64,000 nt of DNA from Ureibacillus composti (GCA_030348875.1 JAUCEP010000002.1:1815001-1879000), one strand, 5' to 3'; shown: positions 27,909 to 37,148, counted from the first letter of the stretch. A program made the numbers and translations. Notes: a model not told the origin generated them from the sequence alone.

Positions 27909-29102
27909 ATGAGTCAAACGATTGTTGATACAAGAAAAATGCTTGTAGAGCGTGCACATGCCTTAATTCCAATGTTAAGAGATTATAGTCCGCAAATTGA
28001 TCGAGAAAGTCATTTACCTCAAGAAATCGTTGATAAGCTTCAAGCTGAAGGTTTATTAAAAGTATTAAGACCAGAAATGTATGGTGGATATCAAACCGAT
28101 ATGCGTACATTTACAGAAGTCGTCACGGAAATTTCAAGAGGAAATGGATCAGCAGGTTGGTTTGTTTCATTAAGTAATATTCGTGATTATATGATTTCTT
28201 ATGCATTCGGGAGAGAAGCATTAGAAGAAATTTTCGGCACTGGTGAAGATGTTGTTTTAGCTGGTAACTTTAAACCAATCAAATGTGAAATTAAGAAAGT
28301 TGATGGGGGTTACTACATCGAGGAAGCTCAGTGGCCGTTTGTTTCAGGAAGTCCGCATGCAGATTGGTTATATTTCGGTTTCCCACTAATCGATGAAAAC
28401 GGTAGCGTCGAAATGGCAATTATGGTTGTTCCACGTAAGGATGTAACGGTACTTAACGACTGGAATGTAATGGGGTTACGTGGTTCTGGAAGTAATAGTG
28501 TTCATGTGAAAGATGTGTTTGTTCCAGAATATCGTGTGTCATTGGACCGACTTGCTCAAAAAGGACATTACATGATTGAAGAATTACAAGAAGTACCTCT
28601 ATATCGAACACCTTTTGTACCATCATTAACACTATCTATTGTAGGGCCAGCTCTAGGAATTACAAAGGCAGCAATGGACTTACACATGGAACGTGTTCAA
28701 AAAGCAGGCATTGGGAATACATTCTACAATAAAATGAGCGAAGCAGCTGTAACTCATTTACAAGTGGCTCAAGCACAGTTAAAGATTGATTCTGCGGAAC
28801 TACATCTACATCGCGCGGTTGATATGTTAGATGAATATTCAGCTAAATGTCAGAAGTTAACAATGGAAGAAGGTATAAAGATCAAAGCTGACTTCGGTTA
28901 CGTAAATCAACTATGTAAAGAAGCAATTGATTTAATGACTGCGGGGGCAGGGTCAGTTTTCTCATATAATCAAAATCTATTCCAATTATTCTATCGCGAC
29001 TTCTTATCTATGCATTTACATGGTTTCATCACACCATCAAGCTTGATAGAAACATACGGTAGAGTCATGTGCGGTCAAGAACCGAACACTTATTTCGTCT
29101 GA
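27909..29102 (+). CDS. Flavin-dependent phenol monooxygenase, acyl-CoA-dehydrogenase fold, paralogue 1
   Basis: Oxygenase component of a two-component flavin hydroxylase (HsaA/HpaH-C2 class), which uses reduced flavin from a separate reductase to ortho-hydroxylate a phenol. The 397 residues match HsaA-type length. Visible family traits: ISRGNGSAGWFVSLS near 80, SGSPHADWLYFG in the beta domain, LRGSGSNSVHVKDVFVP, and a helical C-terminal domain ending DFLSMHLHGFITPSSL. True acyl-CoA dehydrogenases would have a catalytic Glu base and other neighbours. It sits between the hydrolase and dioxygenase genes, with the flavin reductase downstream. Confidence 0.87.
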   Translation: MSQTIVDTRKMLVERAHALIPMLRDYSPQIDRESHLPQEIVDKLQAEGLLKVLRPEMYGGYQTDMRTFTEVVTEISRGNGSAGWFVSLSNIRDYMISYAFGREALEEIFGTGEDVVLAGNFKPIKCEIKKVDGGYYIEEAQWPFVSGSPHADWLYFGFPLIDENGSVEMAIMVVPRKDVTVLNDWNVMGLRGSGSNSVHVKDVFVPEYRVSLDRLAQKGHYMIEELQEVPLYRTPFVPSLTLSIVGPALGITKAAMDLHMERVQKAGIGNTFYNKMSEAAVTHLQVAQAQLKIDSAELHLHRAVDMLDEYSAKCQKLTMEEGIKIKADFGYVNQLCKEAIDLMTAGAGSVFSYNQNLFQLFYRDFLSMHLHGFITPSSLIETYGRVMCGQEPNTYFV

Positions 29103-29184
29103 TTGTTATTTGGGGTATCTGGGGATGAAAAAAATCTAAGTGTTAGTTAAATAAATACTAGATTAATAGGGGGAAATGATAAAT

Positions 29185-30168
29185 ATGAGTACAAGAACAC
29201 CAGAAATTGCAAAGCTTGGACATTTTGGTTTAGTTACAACAGACTTAGAAAAATCACTTTGGTTCTTTAAAGAAGTATTGGGGTTAGAAGAAACAGAAGT
29301 GAAGGATGGCGTGCACTATTTACGTGCTTGGGGTGACTTCGAACATCATACAATGACAGTTCGCCAAGGGGAAGAATCTCATGTTGATCATATTGCATGG
29401 CGTACAAAAAAACCCGAAGATGTTGAGTTATATGCAAAAGATCTTGAAGAGTCAGGAATTGAAGTTCGTTGGGTGGCAGAAGGAACTGAGGCTGGGCAAG
29501 GGCGTGCATTCCGCTTTGAATTACCAAGTGGCCATACTTTAGAAATTTATTATGATATGGAAAAAACACTAGCTTCACCTGAAACGCGTTCGGTATTAAA
29601 AAATCAATCCCATAAATCTTGGAATCGTGGAGTATCGCCAAGACGAATCGACCATGTGAATATTTTAACTTCCTTATTAGCTAATGAATTATCAGATTTC
29701 TTACAAGAAAAATTAGGATTTAACTTACGTGAATGTGTTCAATTACCAGATGGTAATTTAGTTGGTGCTTGGTTAAGTGTGACACCATTAGTTCACGATA
29801 TCGCGGTTAGTCATGACCCACATGCTGCATCACCAGCAGAAATTCACCATGTCTCTTACTGGTTAGATAATGCACAAGATTTATTACGTGCAGCTGATAT
29901 TTTAAAAGAAAATGGCATTTTCTTCAAAGGTCCTGGAAAGCATGGTATTTCACAAGCGATGTACATTTATGCAATTGACCCAGGTAGTGGGCTACGCGTT
30001 GAAATCTTCACAAATGGATACTTAATTTTCGAACCAGATTGGGAGCCGATTGTTTGGGGTGTAGATGAAATGGATATTGGCTTCACTTACTGGGGCGACC
30101 AAATGGATACATTACCAGAAAACAACCCAACAATTAAAGCACAAGAAAGAAAACTGATTAAAGGTTAG
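29185..30168 (+). CDS. Type I extradiol catechol dioxygenase, paralogue 1
   Basis: Fe(II) (or Mn) ring-cleaving dioxygenase of the VOC superfamily that opens a catechol next to its hydroxyls. The 327-residue, two-module protein keeps the metal ligands in the C-terminal module: H157 (RRIDHVNI), H222 (EIHHVSYW) and E273 (LRVEIFTNGY). Length and pattern match 2,3-dihydroxybiphenyl/HsaC-type enzymes. ATG 29185 is chosen because AGGGGGA then has a normal 10-base spacing; ATG 29176 is too near. Two paralogues lie at 34394 and 46535. Substrate is probably a 3-substituted catechol, made by the preceding monooxygenase. Confidence 0.9.
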   Translation: MSTRTPEIAKLGHFGLVTTDLEKSLWFFKEVLGLEETEVKDGVHYLRAWGDFEHHTMTVRQGEESHVDHIAWRTKKPEDVELYAKDLEESGIEVRWVAEGTEAGQGRAFRFELPSGHTLEIYYDMEKTLASPETRSVLKNQSHKSWNRGVSPRRIDHVNILTSLLANELSDFLQEKLGFNLRECVQLPDGNLVGAWLSVTPLVHDIAVSHDPHAASPAEIHHVSYWLDNAQDLLRAADILKENGIFFKGPGKHGISQAMYIYAIDPGSGLRVEIFTNGYLIFEPDWEPIVWGVDEMDIGFTYWGDQMDTLPENNPTIKAQERKLIKG

Positions 30169-30204
30169 GTAAAAACATAAGATTGTAATCTTAAAGTTTG
30201 AACA

Positions 30205-30385
30205 GTGTCTAGCTGCAGGCGCTAGCTCCTCGACAACTTCAGAACCACCTGCAAGGTCAAAAAGCGACCTTTTGTCGGTTCCTCCAGTTGTTGGGGCTCA
30301 CACGACGTGAGTCATGTCTGCGGATGCCACAGGACGTGGCGTTTTCGCAGACGCGGAGCTGAACGAGCGCCTTCCGCTTTTCAAA
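30205..30385 (+). repeat. Intergenic repeat family B, copy 2
   Basis: GC-richer, highly structured block inside the operon. It starts GTGTCTAGCTGCAGGCGCTA, a form widespread in Bacillaceae intergenic DNA, contains the dyads GGTCAAAAAGCGACC and GTCTGCGG...GCAGAC, and ends GCAGACGCGGAGCTGAACGA. It lies between the dioxygenase and the flavin-reductase gene. Confidence 0.82.
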
Positions 30386-30404
30386 TAAAAGGAGGTTATT
30401 CAAA

Positions 30405-30887
30405 ATGGAAGATCGTTTATTTAGAGATGCAATGGGGAAATTTGCTACAGGTGTAACAGTGGTGACAACAAAATTAGAAGATGGTTCACATGGGATGACG
30501 GCAAATGCATTTATGTCCGTTTCATTAGATCCAAAATTAGTTGTCGTATCAATTGGCCATAAAGCTCGTTTCTTATCAAAAGTTCGAGAAAGCAAAAAAT
30601 TTGCGGTAAATATTTTATCTGCTGAGCAAAAAGAAATGTCTATGGTCTTTGCTGGCCAACTAAAAGATGAGGTTGAAATTAACTTTGAAGAATTAGCTGG
30701 TTTACCTGTACTTCCAGGTTCTCTTGCACAAGTAAGTTGTGAGGTGGTTTCAGAATACGTAGAGGGTGACCACACATTATTTATTGGAAAAGTTCTGGAT
30801 ATTAAATTAAACGATGGCGAGCCATTAATCTTCTTCGCTGGAAAATATCGTGATCTTGTAGAACTAGAACAAGTCAAGACAATCTAA
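30405..30887 (+). CDS. Flavin reductase, partner of the monooxygenases
   Basis: NAD(P)H:flavin reductase of the HpaC/HsaB family, 160 residues. Typical sequence: FRDAMGKFATGVTVVTT, HGMTANAFMSVSLDPKLVVVSIG (flavin contacts), and FFAGKYRDL near the C terminus. It should supply FMNH2 or FADH2 to the acyl-CoA-dehydrogenase-fold oxygenases at 27909 and 45206; it is the only such reductase in the region, so both oxygenases may share it. Start ATG follows AAAGGAGG. It is separated from the dioxygenase by repeat B and closed by a strong terminator. Confidence 0.9.
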   Translation: MEDRLFRDAMGKFATGVTVVTTKLEDGSHGMTANAFMSVSLDPKLVVVSIGHKARFLSKVRESKKFAVNILSAEQKEMSMVFAGQLKDEVEINFEELAGLPVLPGSLAQVSCEVVSEYVEGDHTLFIGKVLDIKLNDGEPLIFFAGKYRDLVELEQVKTI

Positions 30888-30898
30888 TTTCATTCAGT

Positions 30899-30954
30899 AA
30901 GCAGATTCTCCCATCTAAATGGGTGCACGAGATAAATGGAGAATCTGCTTTTTG
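30899..30954 (+). terminator. Terminator after the flavin reductase
   Basis: AAGCAGATTCTCC (30899-30911) pairs perfectly with GGAGAATCTGCTT (30938-30950), then TTTG. It ends the hydrolase-monooxygenase-dioxygenase-reductase transcript. Confidence 0.85.
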
Positions 30955-31034
30955 TTACGGAGTAGAATGTAACAAAGAAATAATCAGAACGCGGTTAACA
31001 GAGGTATATATAATTTGAGTAAGGGGAGATGGCA

Positions 31035-31826
31035 ATGAATATTCAAGCAGCTGCAAATGCTCTTTTAGAAGCGGAAAGATCAAAGAATCCGATTGCCCCT
31101 TTCACATCCTTATCAGAAGAAATTACTGTTCAGGATGCGTATGGGATTCAACTACAATATATCCAGAGTAAGTTGGATGCTGGGGCAACACTAAAGGGTA
31201 TGAAAATTGGTTTAACGAGTAAAGCCATGCAAGATATGTTAAAGGTGTATACACCCGATTATGGTCATATTTTAGATACGATGGTATATGAACCAAATAG
31301 CAAAGTTGATATGGATCAATTTATCCAACCAAAAGTAGAGTTTGAGATTGCTTTTGTCTTAAACAAAGATTTAAAAGGACCTAACGTAACAGTTGAAGAT
31401 GTTCTTGATGCAACAGATTATGTTGTTCCGGCAATTGAAATCATTGATAGCCGTATCGAAGATTGGAAAATTAAGTTTGAAGATACTGTTGCGGATAACG
31501 GTTCTAGTGCAGGGGCTGTTCTAGGTGAACAAAAGGCGTCGGTAGAGGGTCTTGATCTTGCAGCTGTTGAAATGAATGCTTACAAAAATGGAGAACTATT
31601 TGACTCAGCAACTGGTTCAGCCGTTTTAGGGGATCCTGCAAAAGCGGTAGCTTGGTTAGCCAATGAACTAGCAAGCTATGATATTCAGTTACGTGCAGGT
31701 GATTTTGTATTAGCTGGGGCTTTATCCAAAGCAGTACCTTTTAACGAAGGTGATGAATTCGAAGCAGATTTCGGTGTACTTGGAAAAGTGGGCATTTCAT
31801 TTGTAAAGGCAGGTGTCGTGAAATGA
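31035..31826 (+). CDS. 2-hydroxypenta-2,4-dienoate hydratase (2-keto-4-pentenoate hydratase)
   Basis: Adds water to 2-hydroxypentadienoate to give 4-hydroxy-2-oxovalerate. The 263-residue protein has MhpD/HsaE-family features: [15 protein letters not shown], the acidic metal site in [30 protein letters not shown], and [11 protein letters not shown]. The second ATG (31035) is chosen since AAGGGGAG is too close to 31029. It overlaps the next gene by four bases (ATGA), so the hydratase, dehydrogenase and aldolase are translationally linked in the standard lower meta-pathway order. The catechol is thus degraded to central metabolites. Confidence 0.92.
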   Translation: MNIQAAANALLEAERSKNPIAPFTSLSEEITVQDAYGIQLQYIQSKLDAGATLKGMKIGLTSKAMQDMLKVYTPDYGHILDTMVYEPNSKVDMDQFIQPKVEFEIAFVLNKDLKGPNVTVEDVLDATDYVVPAIEIIDSRIEDWKIKFEDTVADNGSSAGAVLGEQKASVEGLDLAAVEMNAYKNGELFDSATGSAVLGDPAKAVAWLANELASYDIQLRAGDFVLAGALSKAVPFNEGDEFEADFGVLGKVGISFVKAGVVK

Positions 31827-32701
31827 GAAAATTAAAAGTTGGCATAATTGGTTCAGGAAATATCGGTACGGATTTAATGTATAAAATTGAACGCAGTGAA
31901 AACTTAGAAATGAGCGTAATGGTAGGGATTGACCCAGATTCTGACGGATTAAAACGTGCGGCAGATCGTGGTTACGTTGCTATTTCAAATGGTATTGAAG
32001 GTCTTATGGAACAACTTGATTTAGTAGATATTGTTTTTGATGCAACTTCTGCCTATGCACATAAGAAACATAGTGATTTATTGACGTCTGCAGGTAAAAA
32101 GGTGATTGATTTAACACCTGCAGCAATCGGTCCATTTACAGTTCCACCAGTGAATCTCACAGAGCATTTCGATAAAGCTAACTTAAATATGGTTACATGC
32201 GGTGGCCAAGCGACGATCCCAATGGTTAAAGCTGTTTCTAGAGTTGTTCCAGTTGAATATGCTGAAATCGTTGCAACAGTGGCAAGTAAAAGTGCTGGCC
32301 CTGGAACGCGTGCAAATATTGATGAATTTACACGTACTACTTCTAAAGCAATCGAGCAAGTTGGTGGTGCGAAAAAAGGAAAAGCAATAATCATCTTAAA
32401 TCCTGCAGAACCACCAATTATTATGCGTGATACAGTTAATGCATTAGTTGAAGAAGAGGGGAAAGAAGAAGAAATCATTGCTTCGGTTCAGGAAATGGTG
32501 AAAGAGGTACAAAAATATGTACCTGGTTATCGTTTAAGAGGTACGCCACAGTTTGATGGCCGTAAAGTTTCAATATTCCTTGAAGTAGAGGGAGCAGGAG
32601 ATTATTTTCCTCCTTACTCTGGAAACCTAGATATTATGACTGCAGCAGCTGCAAGAGTAGCTGATGAACTAGCGAAACAATTAACTGCAACTAACGCATA
32701 G
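31823..32701 (+). CDS. Acetaldehyde dehydrogenase (acylating)
   Basis: Oxidises acetaldehyde to acetyl-CoA with NAD+ and CoA; forms a channelling complex with the aldolase encoded next. The 292-residue MhpF/HsaG/DmpF-type protein shows a Rossmann start [15 protein letters not shown], the catalytic cysteine C126 in [11 protein letters not shown], and [12 protein letters not shown]. It begins inside the last codons of the hydratase (ATGA overlap) and ends 11 bases before the aldolase gene. If a 3-substituted catechol gave a homologous product it could also make propionyl-CoA. Confidence 0.94.
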   Translation: MRKLKVGIIGSGNIGTDLMYKIERSENLEMSVMVGIDPDSDGLKRAADRGYVAISNGIEGLMEQLDLVDIVFDATSAYAHKKHSDLLTSAGKKVIDLTPAAIGPFTVPPVNLTEHFDKANLNMVTCGGQATIPMVKAVSRVVPVEYAEIVATVASKSAGPGTRANIDEFTRTTSKAIEQVGGAKKGKAIIILNPAEPPIIMRDTVNALVEEEGKEEEIIASVQEMVKEVQKYVPGYRLRGTPQFDGRKVSIFLEVEGAGDYFPPYSGNLDIMTAAAARVADELAKQLTATNA

Positions 32702-32712
32702 GAGGTAGTTTT

Positions 32713-33735
32713 ATGACTGAACGATCATTTGAAATATTAGACGTATCACTTCGCGATGGTAGTCATGCGATGAGACATTCATTTACAGAAGAGCAAGTTC
32801 GTGCAACAGCTAAAGGATTAGATGCTGCAGGAGTAAACTATTTTGAAGTTTCACATGGAGACGGTTTAGGTGGGTCTTCATTACAATACGGTTTTTCTAA
32901 AGTGGATGAATTAAAATTAATTGAAGCAGCTGCTGATGAATGTGAAAATGCAAAAGTTTCTGTTCTATTAATTCCTGGAATTGGCATAAAAGAAGATCTC
33001 CAAGAGGCTGTGAAAGTTGGAGCTAAGATGGTTCGTGTTGCAACTCATGTAACAGAAGCGGATGTTGCAGCGCAGCATATTGCATTAGGCAGGGAACTAG
33101 GTTTAAAAACAGTCGGATTCCTTATGATGGCTCATATGGCACCAGTAGAAAAAGTAGTAGAACAAGCAAAATTATTTGAAAGCTACGGCGCTGAAATTGT
33201 TTATGTAACAGATTCAGCGGGCTATATGTTACCAAATGATGTGACAGAACGCATTTCTGCTTTAAAACAATCAATTGGTTGTGAGATTGGTTTCCATGCT
33301 CATAATAATTTATCGATGGCAATGGCAAACACAATCGCTGCTGTCGAAGCAGGTGCAACGTATATTGATGGTAGCTTAAGAGCGTTAGGCGCTGGTGCGG
33401 GTAATACCCAAACAGAAGTGATGGCAGCTGTGTTAGAACGACTTGGTTATAATACGGGTATTGATCTTTATAAATTAATGGATGTTGCAAACGATGTAGT
33501 TGCAAAATTCATGCAACGTCCACAAGAAATTACGGGTTCAGGTTTAATCATGGGATACTCTGGTGTATATTCAAGCTTCTTGTTACATACGCAAGCAGCA
33601 GCCCAAAAATTTGGAGTAGATGAGCGTGATATTTTAGTAGAGCTAGGACGTATGAAAGCAGTTGGTGGACAAGAAGATCTAATCTATGATGTTGCGCAAC
33701 AATTTGCCATAAAAAAACAAAAAGTTGAAATTTAA
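32713..33735 (+). CDS. 4-hydroxy-2-oxovalerate aldolase
   Basis: Splits 4-hydroxy-2-oxovalerate into pyruvate and acetaldehyde, which passes through a tunnel to the dehydrogenase. The 340-residue DmpG/MhpE/HsaF protein has the HMGL-like TIM barrel: DVSLRDGSHAMRHSF (R14, D15), VTDSAGYMLPNDV, metal histidines H195 and H197 in GFHAHNNLSMA, and the C-terminal communication domain with RPQEITGSG. Start follows AGGAGGTAGTTTT. It is the last gene of the lower-pathway operon and is followed by a terminator. Confidence 0.95.
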   Translation: MTERSFEILDVSLRDGSHAMRHSFTEEQVRATAKGLDAAGVNYFEVSHGDGLGGSSLQYGFSKVDELKLIEAAADECENAKVSVLLIPGIGIKEDLQEAVKVGAKMVRVATHVTEADVAAQHIALGRELGLKTVGFLMMAHMAPVEKVVEQAKLFESYGAEIVYVTDSAGYMLPNDVTERISALKQSIGCEIGFHAHNNLSMAMANTIAAVEAGATYIDGSLRALGAGAGNTQTEVMAAVLERLGYNTGIDLYKLMDVANDVVAKFMQRPQEITGSGLIMGYSGVYSSFLLHTQAAAQKFGVDERDILVELGRMKAVGGQEDLIYDVAQQFAIKKQKVEI

Positions 33736-33753
33736 TAAGTAGTTCCAGATCAG

Positions 33754-33788
33754 AAAGGTTGACTAGTCATTCGTCAGCCTTTTTTCTT
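33754..33788 (+). terminator. Terminator after the aldolase gene
   Basis: AAAGGTTGAC and GTCAGCCTTT (one T-G pair) form a stem followed by a T run ending in TTTTCTTTT. Confidence 0.82.
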
Positions 33789-33818
33789 TTGAGAGAAAAA
33801 GTATTTTTCATAGACAAG

Positions 33819-33937
33819 ATAAAGCTCGTTTAAGGTGATCGAGTAGGGAAAATTGAACTTCATGAGCGAGATGAAGTTCATTTCAAGAGCTCGAAAAAGG
33901 AAAAATGAACTTCATATGCAAGATAAAGTTTAAAACC
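33819..33937 (+). repeat. 52-bp tandem repeat, two units plus a partial third
   Basis: Unit 1 (33819-33870) and unit 2 (33871-33922) are both 52 bases and align along their length: each starts AT(A/G)AAG and ends TGAACTTCAT plus about seven bases (GAGCGAG / ATGCAAG). A third unit begins at 33923 (ATAAAGTTTA) and fades. Across the junction, TGAACTTCAT (33854-33863) and ATGAAGTTCA (33871-33880) form a perfect 10-bp inverted repeat around GAGCGAG. No coding potential was seen. Confidence 0.8.
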
Positions 33938-34149
33938 ATTCACGATTAGACTTCCATTTACATCCGCTCCTCATATAAAGACACTTCCAAATGTGTGACC
34001 ACTTTTTTGTTCCTTTCCTTTATCATTTCAAATCGGTGAAATCTAAAATTCCAATAAAAACTTACAGAAAAGGACCAGTAAGATAGTTAATTTCTTCTCT
34101 AGAACAGTAAAAAGTATTTAGGTAAAATTTGAATATATTCAAACATTTT

Positions 34150-34280
34150 TCAGTCGGCCTATAAAACCGACTGAAAAACGTTATGGCCTCCGGCGGATGT
34201 CACAGATTTCGCAAATGAATTAACTCGTGAAGACACGAGTACGAAATCTGGACGCAATTACGCCAAGCCGTAATTGATTG
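34150..34280 (+). repeat. Intergenic repeat family A, copy 2
   Basis: Starts with a hairpin TTTTTCAGTCGG / CCGACTGAAAAA, then GCCTCCGGCGGATGTCACAG, an inner hairpin ACTCGT / ACGAGT, then ACGAAATCTGGACGC and the 3' dyad AATTACGCCAAGCCGTAATT. The CAGATTTCG ... CGAAATCTG arms pair, so the whole element folds into nested stems. It lies before the second dioxygenase operon. Confidence 0.85.
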
Positions 34281-34356
34281 ACTAATTGTGTATTTTCTAA
34301 AAAGTGAAGTTTGAGAGTTTAGTAGTTAAGAGTACTGTAAATTTTTTTAGAATTGG

Positions 34357-34371
34357 TTGAAAACGCATACA
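34357..34371 (+). promoter_or_regulatory. cre site (CcpA) before the second dioxygenase operon
   Basis: TTGAAAACGCATACA fits the CcpA consensus WTGNAANCGNWWNCA at every fixed position. It ends 22 bases before the dioxygenase start codon, where CcpA would block initiation or early elongation during growth on preferred sugars. Confidence 0.78.
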
Positions 34372-34393
34372 AAAAAGAAAAAGGGGGAGTACG

Positions 34394-35350
34394 ATGAGTA
34401 AACCTGAACTGGCGAAACTTGGTTATGTAGCACTTGTTACACCCGATATTGAAAAGTCACTATGGTTTTTTAAAGAAGTGATCGGCCTTGAAGAAACGGA
34501 AGAAGTCGATGGCGTTCACTATCTACGTGCTTGGGGAGATTTTGGACACCATTCCCTATCGATTGAAAAAGGTGATAGCGGATATGTAAAGCATGTCGGC
34601 TGGAGAACGAAAAATCCAGAAGACGTTTTAGCTTTTAAAACTGCTCTTGAACAAGAAGGTGTTAATGTTCAACATGTTAAAGCTGGTACAACTCGAGGTA
34701 TTGGTGCAGCGATTCGCTTTCAATTACCAAGTGGGCATTCATTCGAACTTTATTATGACGTTGATATGCCAGAAGTGGCAGAACATCGTCGTTCAGTGTT
34801 AAAAAACCAAACATATAAATCCTGGGCAAAAGGTGTGTCACCAAGACGCTTTGACCATGTAAATATCCATGCTTCAGAAAATATTAAAGAAACGTATAAC
34901 TTCTTACTTGAGCAACTTGGATTTAAAATGCGTGAATACTTAGTCGATGATGATGGGAATACAATTGCAGGGTGGATGAGTGTTACGCCGCTTGTTCACG
35001 ATGTTGCGTTTATTGCAAAACCATCCTTACCAACGAAAGCTCGACTTCATCATTTATCCTATTGGTCTGATGATACACAAGATATCTTACGCGCCGCTGA
35101 TATTTTAAAAGAAAATGGTATTCAATTTATCGGACCAGGAAAACATGGAGTTTCACAAGCTATTTATCTATATGTAATGGATCCAGGCAGTGGTGCCCGT
35201 GTGGAGCTATTTACAGGCGGTTACTTAATCTTTGAACCAGATTGGGAGCCGATCGAGTGGACGATGGAAGAACGTTCGTTAAGTAACACATATTGGGGAG
35301 ACTCTGTACAAGATAAAGAATTAAACAACATTACAATTGAGGCGAAATAA
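34394..35350 (+). CDS. Type I extradiol catechol dioxygenase, paralogue 2
   Basis: Ring-cleaving VOC-family dioxygenase of 318 residues, clearly homologous to the proteins at 29185 and 46535. Metal ligands are kept: H155 (RRFDHVNI), H220 (RLHHLSYW) and E271 (ARVELFTGGY). By eye it is closer to the third copy (shared SKLGYVxLV-like start and AKGxSPRR) than to the first. It is the first gene of a long operon that has no monooxygenase or hydrolase of its own but several flavoproteins, and it lies behind a perfect cre site. Start ATG follows AAGGGGGAG. Confidence 0.9.
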   Translation: MSKPELAKLGYVALVTPDIEKSLWFFKEVIGLEETEEVDGVHYLRAWGDFGHHSLSIEKGDSGYVKHVGWRTKNPEDVLAFKTALEQEGVNVQHVKAGTTRGIGAAIRFQLPSGHSFELYYDVDMPEVAEHRRSVLKNQTYKSWAKGVSPRRFDHVNIHASENIKETYNFLLEQLGFKMREYLVDDDGNTIAGWMSVTPLVHDVAFIAKPSLPTKARLHHLSYWSDDTQDILRAADILKENGIQFIGPGKHGVSQAIYLYVMDPGSGARVELFTGGYLIFEPDWEPIEWTMEERSLSNTYWGDSVQDKELNNITIEAK

Positions 35351-35432
35351 TAGTCTTTTAATTTTCTGAAAAATCCCAATTATATATGATGAGAGAAATT
35401 TAATTTGTTGTGAAAGAGAGGTGTCAAATTTG

Positions 35433-36233
35433 ATGAAGACAATAGAAATTAATAAAGAAAATATTATTTTCTGGCAAACTAGAATTTCTAAACATGTCAT
35501 AGCATTAGGATTTTTTGATGGCCTTCATAAAGGTCATCAACAAGTCATTTCGATTGCAAAACAAGTGGCGATGGAAAAAAATCTCCCGTTATCAGTGATG
35601 AGTTTTTTCCCTCATCCTAAAAGTGTATTATCGAACGGCAACGAATCTGTTGATTATTTAATGCCGCTAGACCAGAAGAAAGAACAACTATCCCAACTTG
35701 GCGTTGATTATTTCTTTATTGTCGAGTTCAGTTTAGATTTTGCCGCACTTTCTCCGGAACAATTTATCTCTGATTATGTGATTGGGTTAGGGGCACAACA
35801 TGTCGTATGTGGCTATGATTACACATATGGTAAGAAGGGTGCCGGAAATGCATCAACTTTAGTGGAACATGCACAAGGAAATCTTGAATTAACAATTGTC
35901 CCTAAAGTGGATTTATGTGGCGAGAAAATCAGCTCTACTAGAATTAGAGAGTTGCTCTCAGTAGGGAATGTTTCCTTTATTTCAAAATTAATGGGTCACC
36001 CATATACAGTCCAATGGTCGCCATATGCTGGACTATTGCCTTACTATACATTACCTGCCCCAGGGTTATATGAAGTATCGGTTGTAGGAAAGTCGTTCAA
36101 AGAAACTGGAATTATTCGCGTATTGAATCGAAATGATCTTCACTTTGAACATATGATAATTCCAACAAATGAACAGTTAACTTTTACATGGCATAAAGAA
36201 GTGAGCGAAAGAAAAGTAAAAGTAATTAGTTAA
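35433..36233 (+). CDS. Stand-alone FAD synthetase (RibF N-terminal domain only)
   Basis: Probable FMN adenylyltransferase: FMN + ATP to FAD. The protein (266 residues) holds the RibF nucleotidyltransferase domain: LGFFDGLHKGHQQVI with the HxGH motif, MSFFPHPKSVL, CGYDYTYGKKGAG and KISSTRIRELL (the conserved S/TSTxIR). The C-terminal riboflavin-kinase domain of normal bifunctional RibF, with its PTAN-type motif, is absent; residues after about 190 keep only a short beta-rich tail. ATG 35433 is chosen for spacing after GAGAGGTG. Lying among FAD enzymes, it may raise local FAD supply. A glycerol-phosphate cytidylyltransferase is less likely because of the ISSTRIR segment. Confidence 0.85.
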   Translation: MKTIEINKENIIFWQTRISKHVIALGFFDGLHKGHQQVISIAKQVAMEKNLPLSVMSFFPHPKSVLSNGNESVDYLMPLDQKKEQLSQLGVDYFFIVEFSLDFAALSPEQFISDYVIGLGAQHVVCGYDYTYGKKGAGNASTLVEHAQGNLELTIVPKVDLCGEKISSTRIRELLSVGNVSFISKLMGHPYTVQWSPYAGLLPYYTLPAPGLYEVSVVGKSFKETGIIRVLNRNDLHFEHMIIPTNEQLTFTWHKEVSERKVKVIS

Positions 36234-36256
36234 GCAAATAGTTAAAGGGTGAGGAT

Positions 36257-37147
36257 ATGTCGAAAAATAAACAATTTAAAGCACTTTTAAGTCAGCCTAA
36301 TGCTTTTATTTTACCGGGAGCTTATGACGGGATGACAGCAAGACTAGTAGAAGAATTTGGTTTCCCAGCGGTATATGCAACTGGCGCAGGTATTTCAAAT
36401 GCTCAGTTAGGATGGGCTGATGTTGGACTTACAACCTTAACAGAAGTAGCCGAAATCGTTAGCCGTATGGACGATGTAACAACAGTTCCGATTATCGTTG
36501 ATGGAGATACAGGGTTTGGGAACGCCATTAACGTCATTCGAACAGTTAAAGTTCTTGAGCGTGCAGGTGCTTCTGCAATTCAATTTGAAGACCAAGTCTC
36601 TCCAAAAAAATGTGGTCACTTTAATGGGAAACAAATTATTTCTAAAGTTGAAATGGTTAACAAAATTAAAGCAGCAGTAGACACTCGTAAAGATGAGAAT
36701 CTATCAATCATTGCTAGAACGGATGCATTGGCAATTAATGGAATTGAAGATGCGATCGAGCGAGCAAATGCTTACAAAGAGGCCGGGGCAGATGTGATAT
36801 TTGTTGAGGCGCCGACTACAATTGAGCAACTTAAATCAATCACTACTGGTGTTCCAAATGTTCCACATATCATCAACCTGGTTGAGGGTGGAAAAACACC
36901 ACTTGTTTCGTTAAAGGAAGCTAATGACATGGGCTTCCAAATTATGCTTTGTGCAAATAGTGTATTACGCTCAGCAATTAAAGGAATACGTCAATCACTT
37001 TCAATCTTAAAACGTGACGAATCACAGGAAAATATTCATGAGTTCATCTGTACTTGGGAAGAAAGACAAGAACTATTCAAATTAAAACAAGTATCTGAAT
37101 GGGAGCAAAAATATTTACAAGATCAAGAACCACAGGAGGTTAAGTAA
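36257..37147 (+). CDS. Isocitrate lyase/PEP mutase family lyase
   Basis: TIM-barrel Mg2+ enzyme of 296 residues acting on alpha-hydroxy or oxo dicarboxylates. Signatures: ILPGAYDGMTARLVE, VDGDTGFGN (metal aspartates D82, D84), FEDQVSPKKCGHFNGK, the catalytic loop with C119, and RTDALAINGIEDAIERA. Relatives include 2-methylisocitrate lyase, 2,3-dimethylmalate lyase, oxaloacetate decarboxylase and carboxyPEP mutase, so the precise reaction cannot be set. In this operon it could cleave a branched dicarboxylic acid released from ring breakdown. It is followed by a flavoprotein gene one base after the stop. Confidence 0.85.
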   Translation: MSKNKQFKALLSQPNAFILPGAYDGMTARLVEEFGFPAVYATGAGISNAQLGWADVGLTTLTEVAEIVSRMDDVTTVPIIVDGDTGFGNAINVIRTVKVLERAGASAIQFEDQVSPKKCGHFNGKQIISKVEMVNKIKAAVDTRKDENLSIIARTDALAINGIEDAIERANAYKEAGADVIFVEAPTTIEQLKSITTGVPNVPHIINLVEGGKTPLVSLKEANDMGFQIMLCANSVLRSAIKGIRQSLSILKRDESQENIHEFICTWEERQELFKLKQVSEWEQKYLQDQEPQEVK

Positions 37148-37148
37148 T

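Noticed and set aside
33819-33937. CRISPR array
   Set aside because: Units are contiguous 52-base tandem copies without unique spacers, and no cas genes are near.
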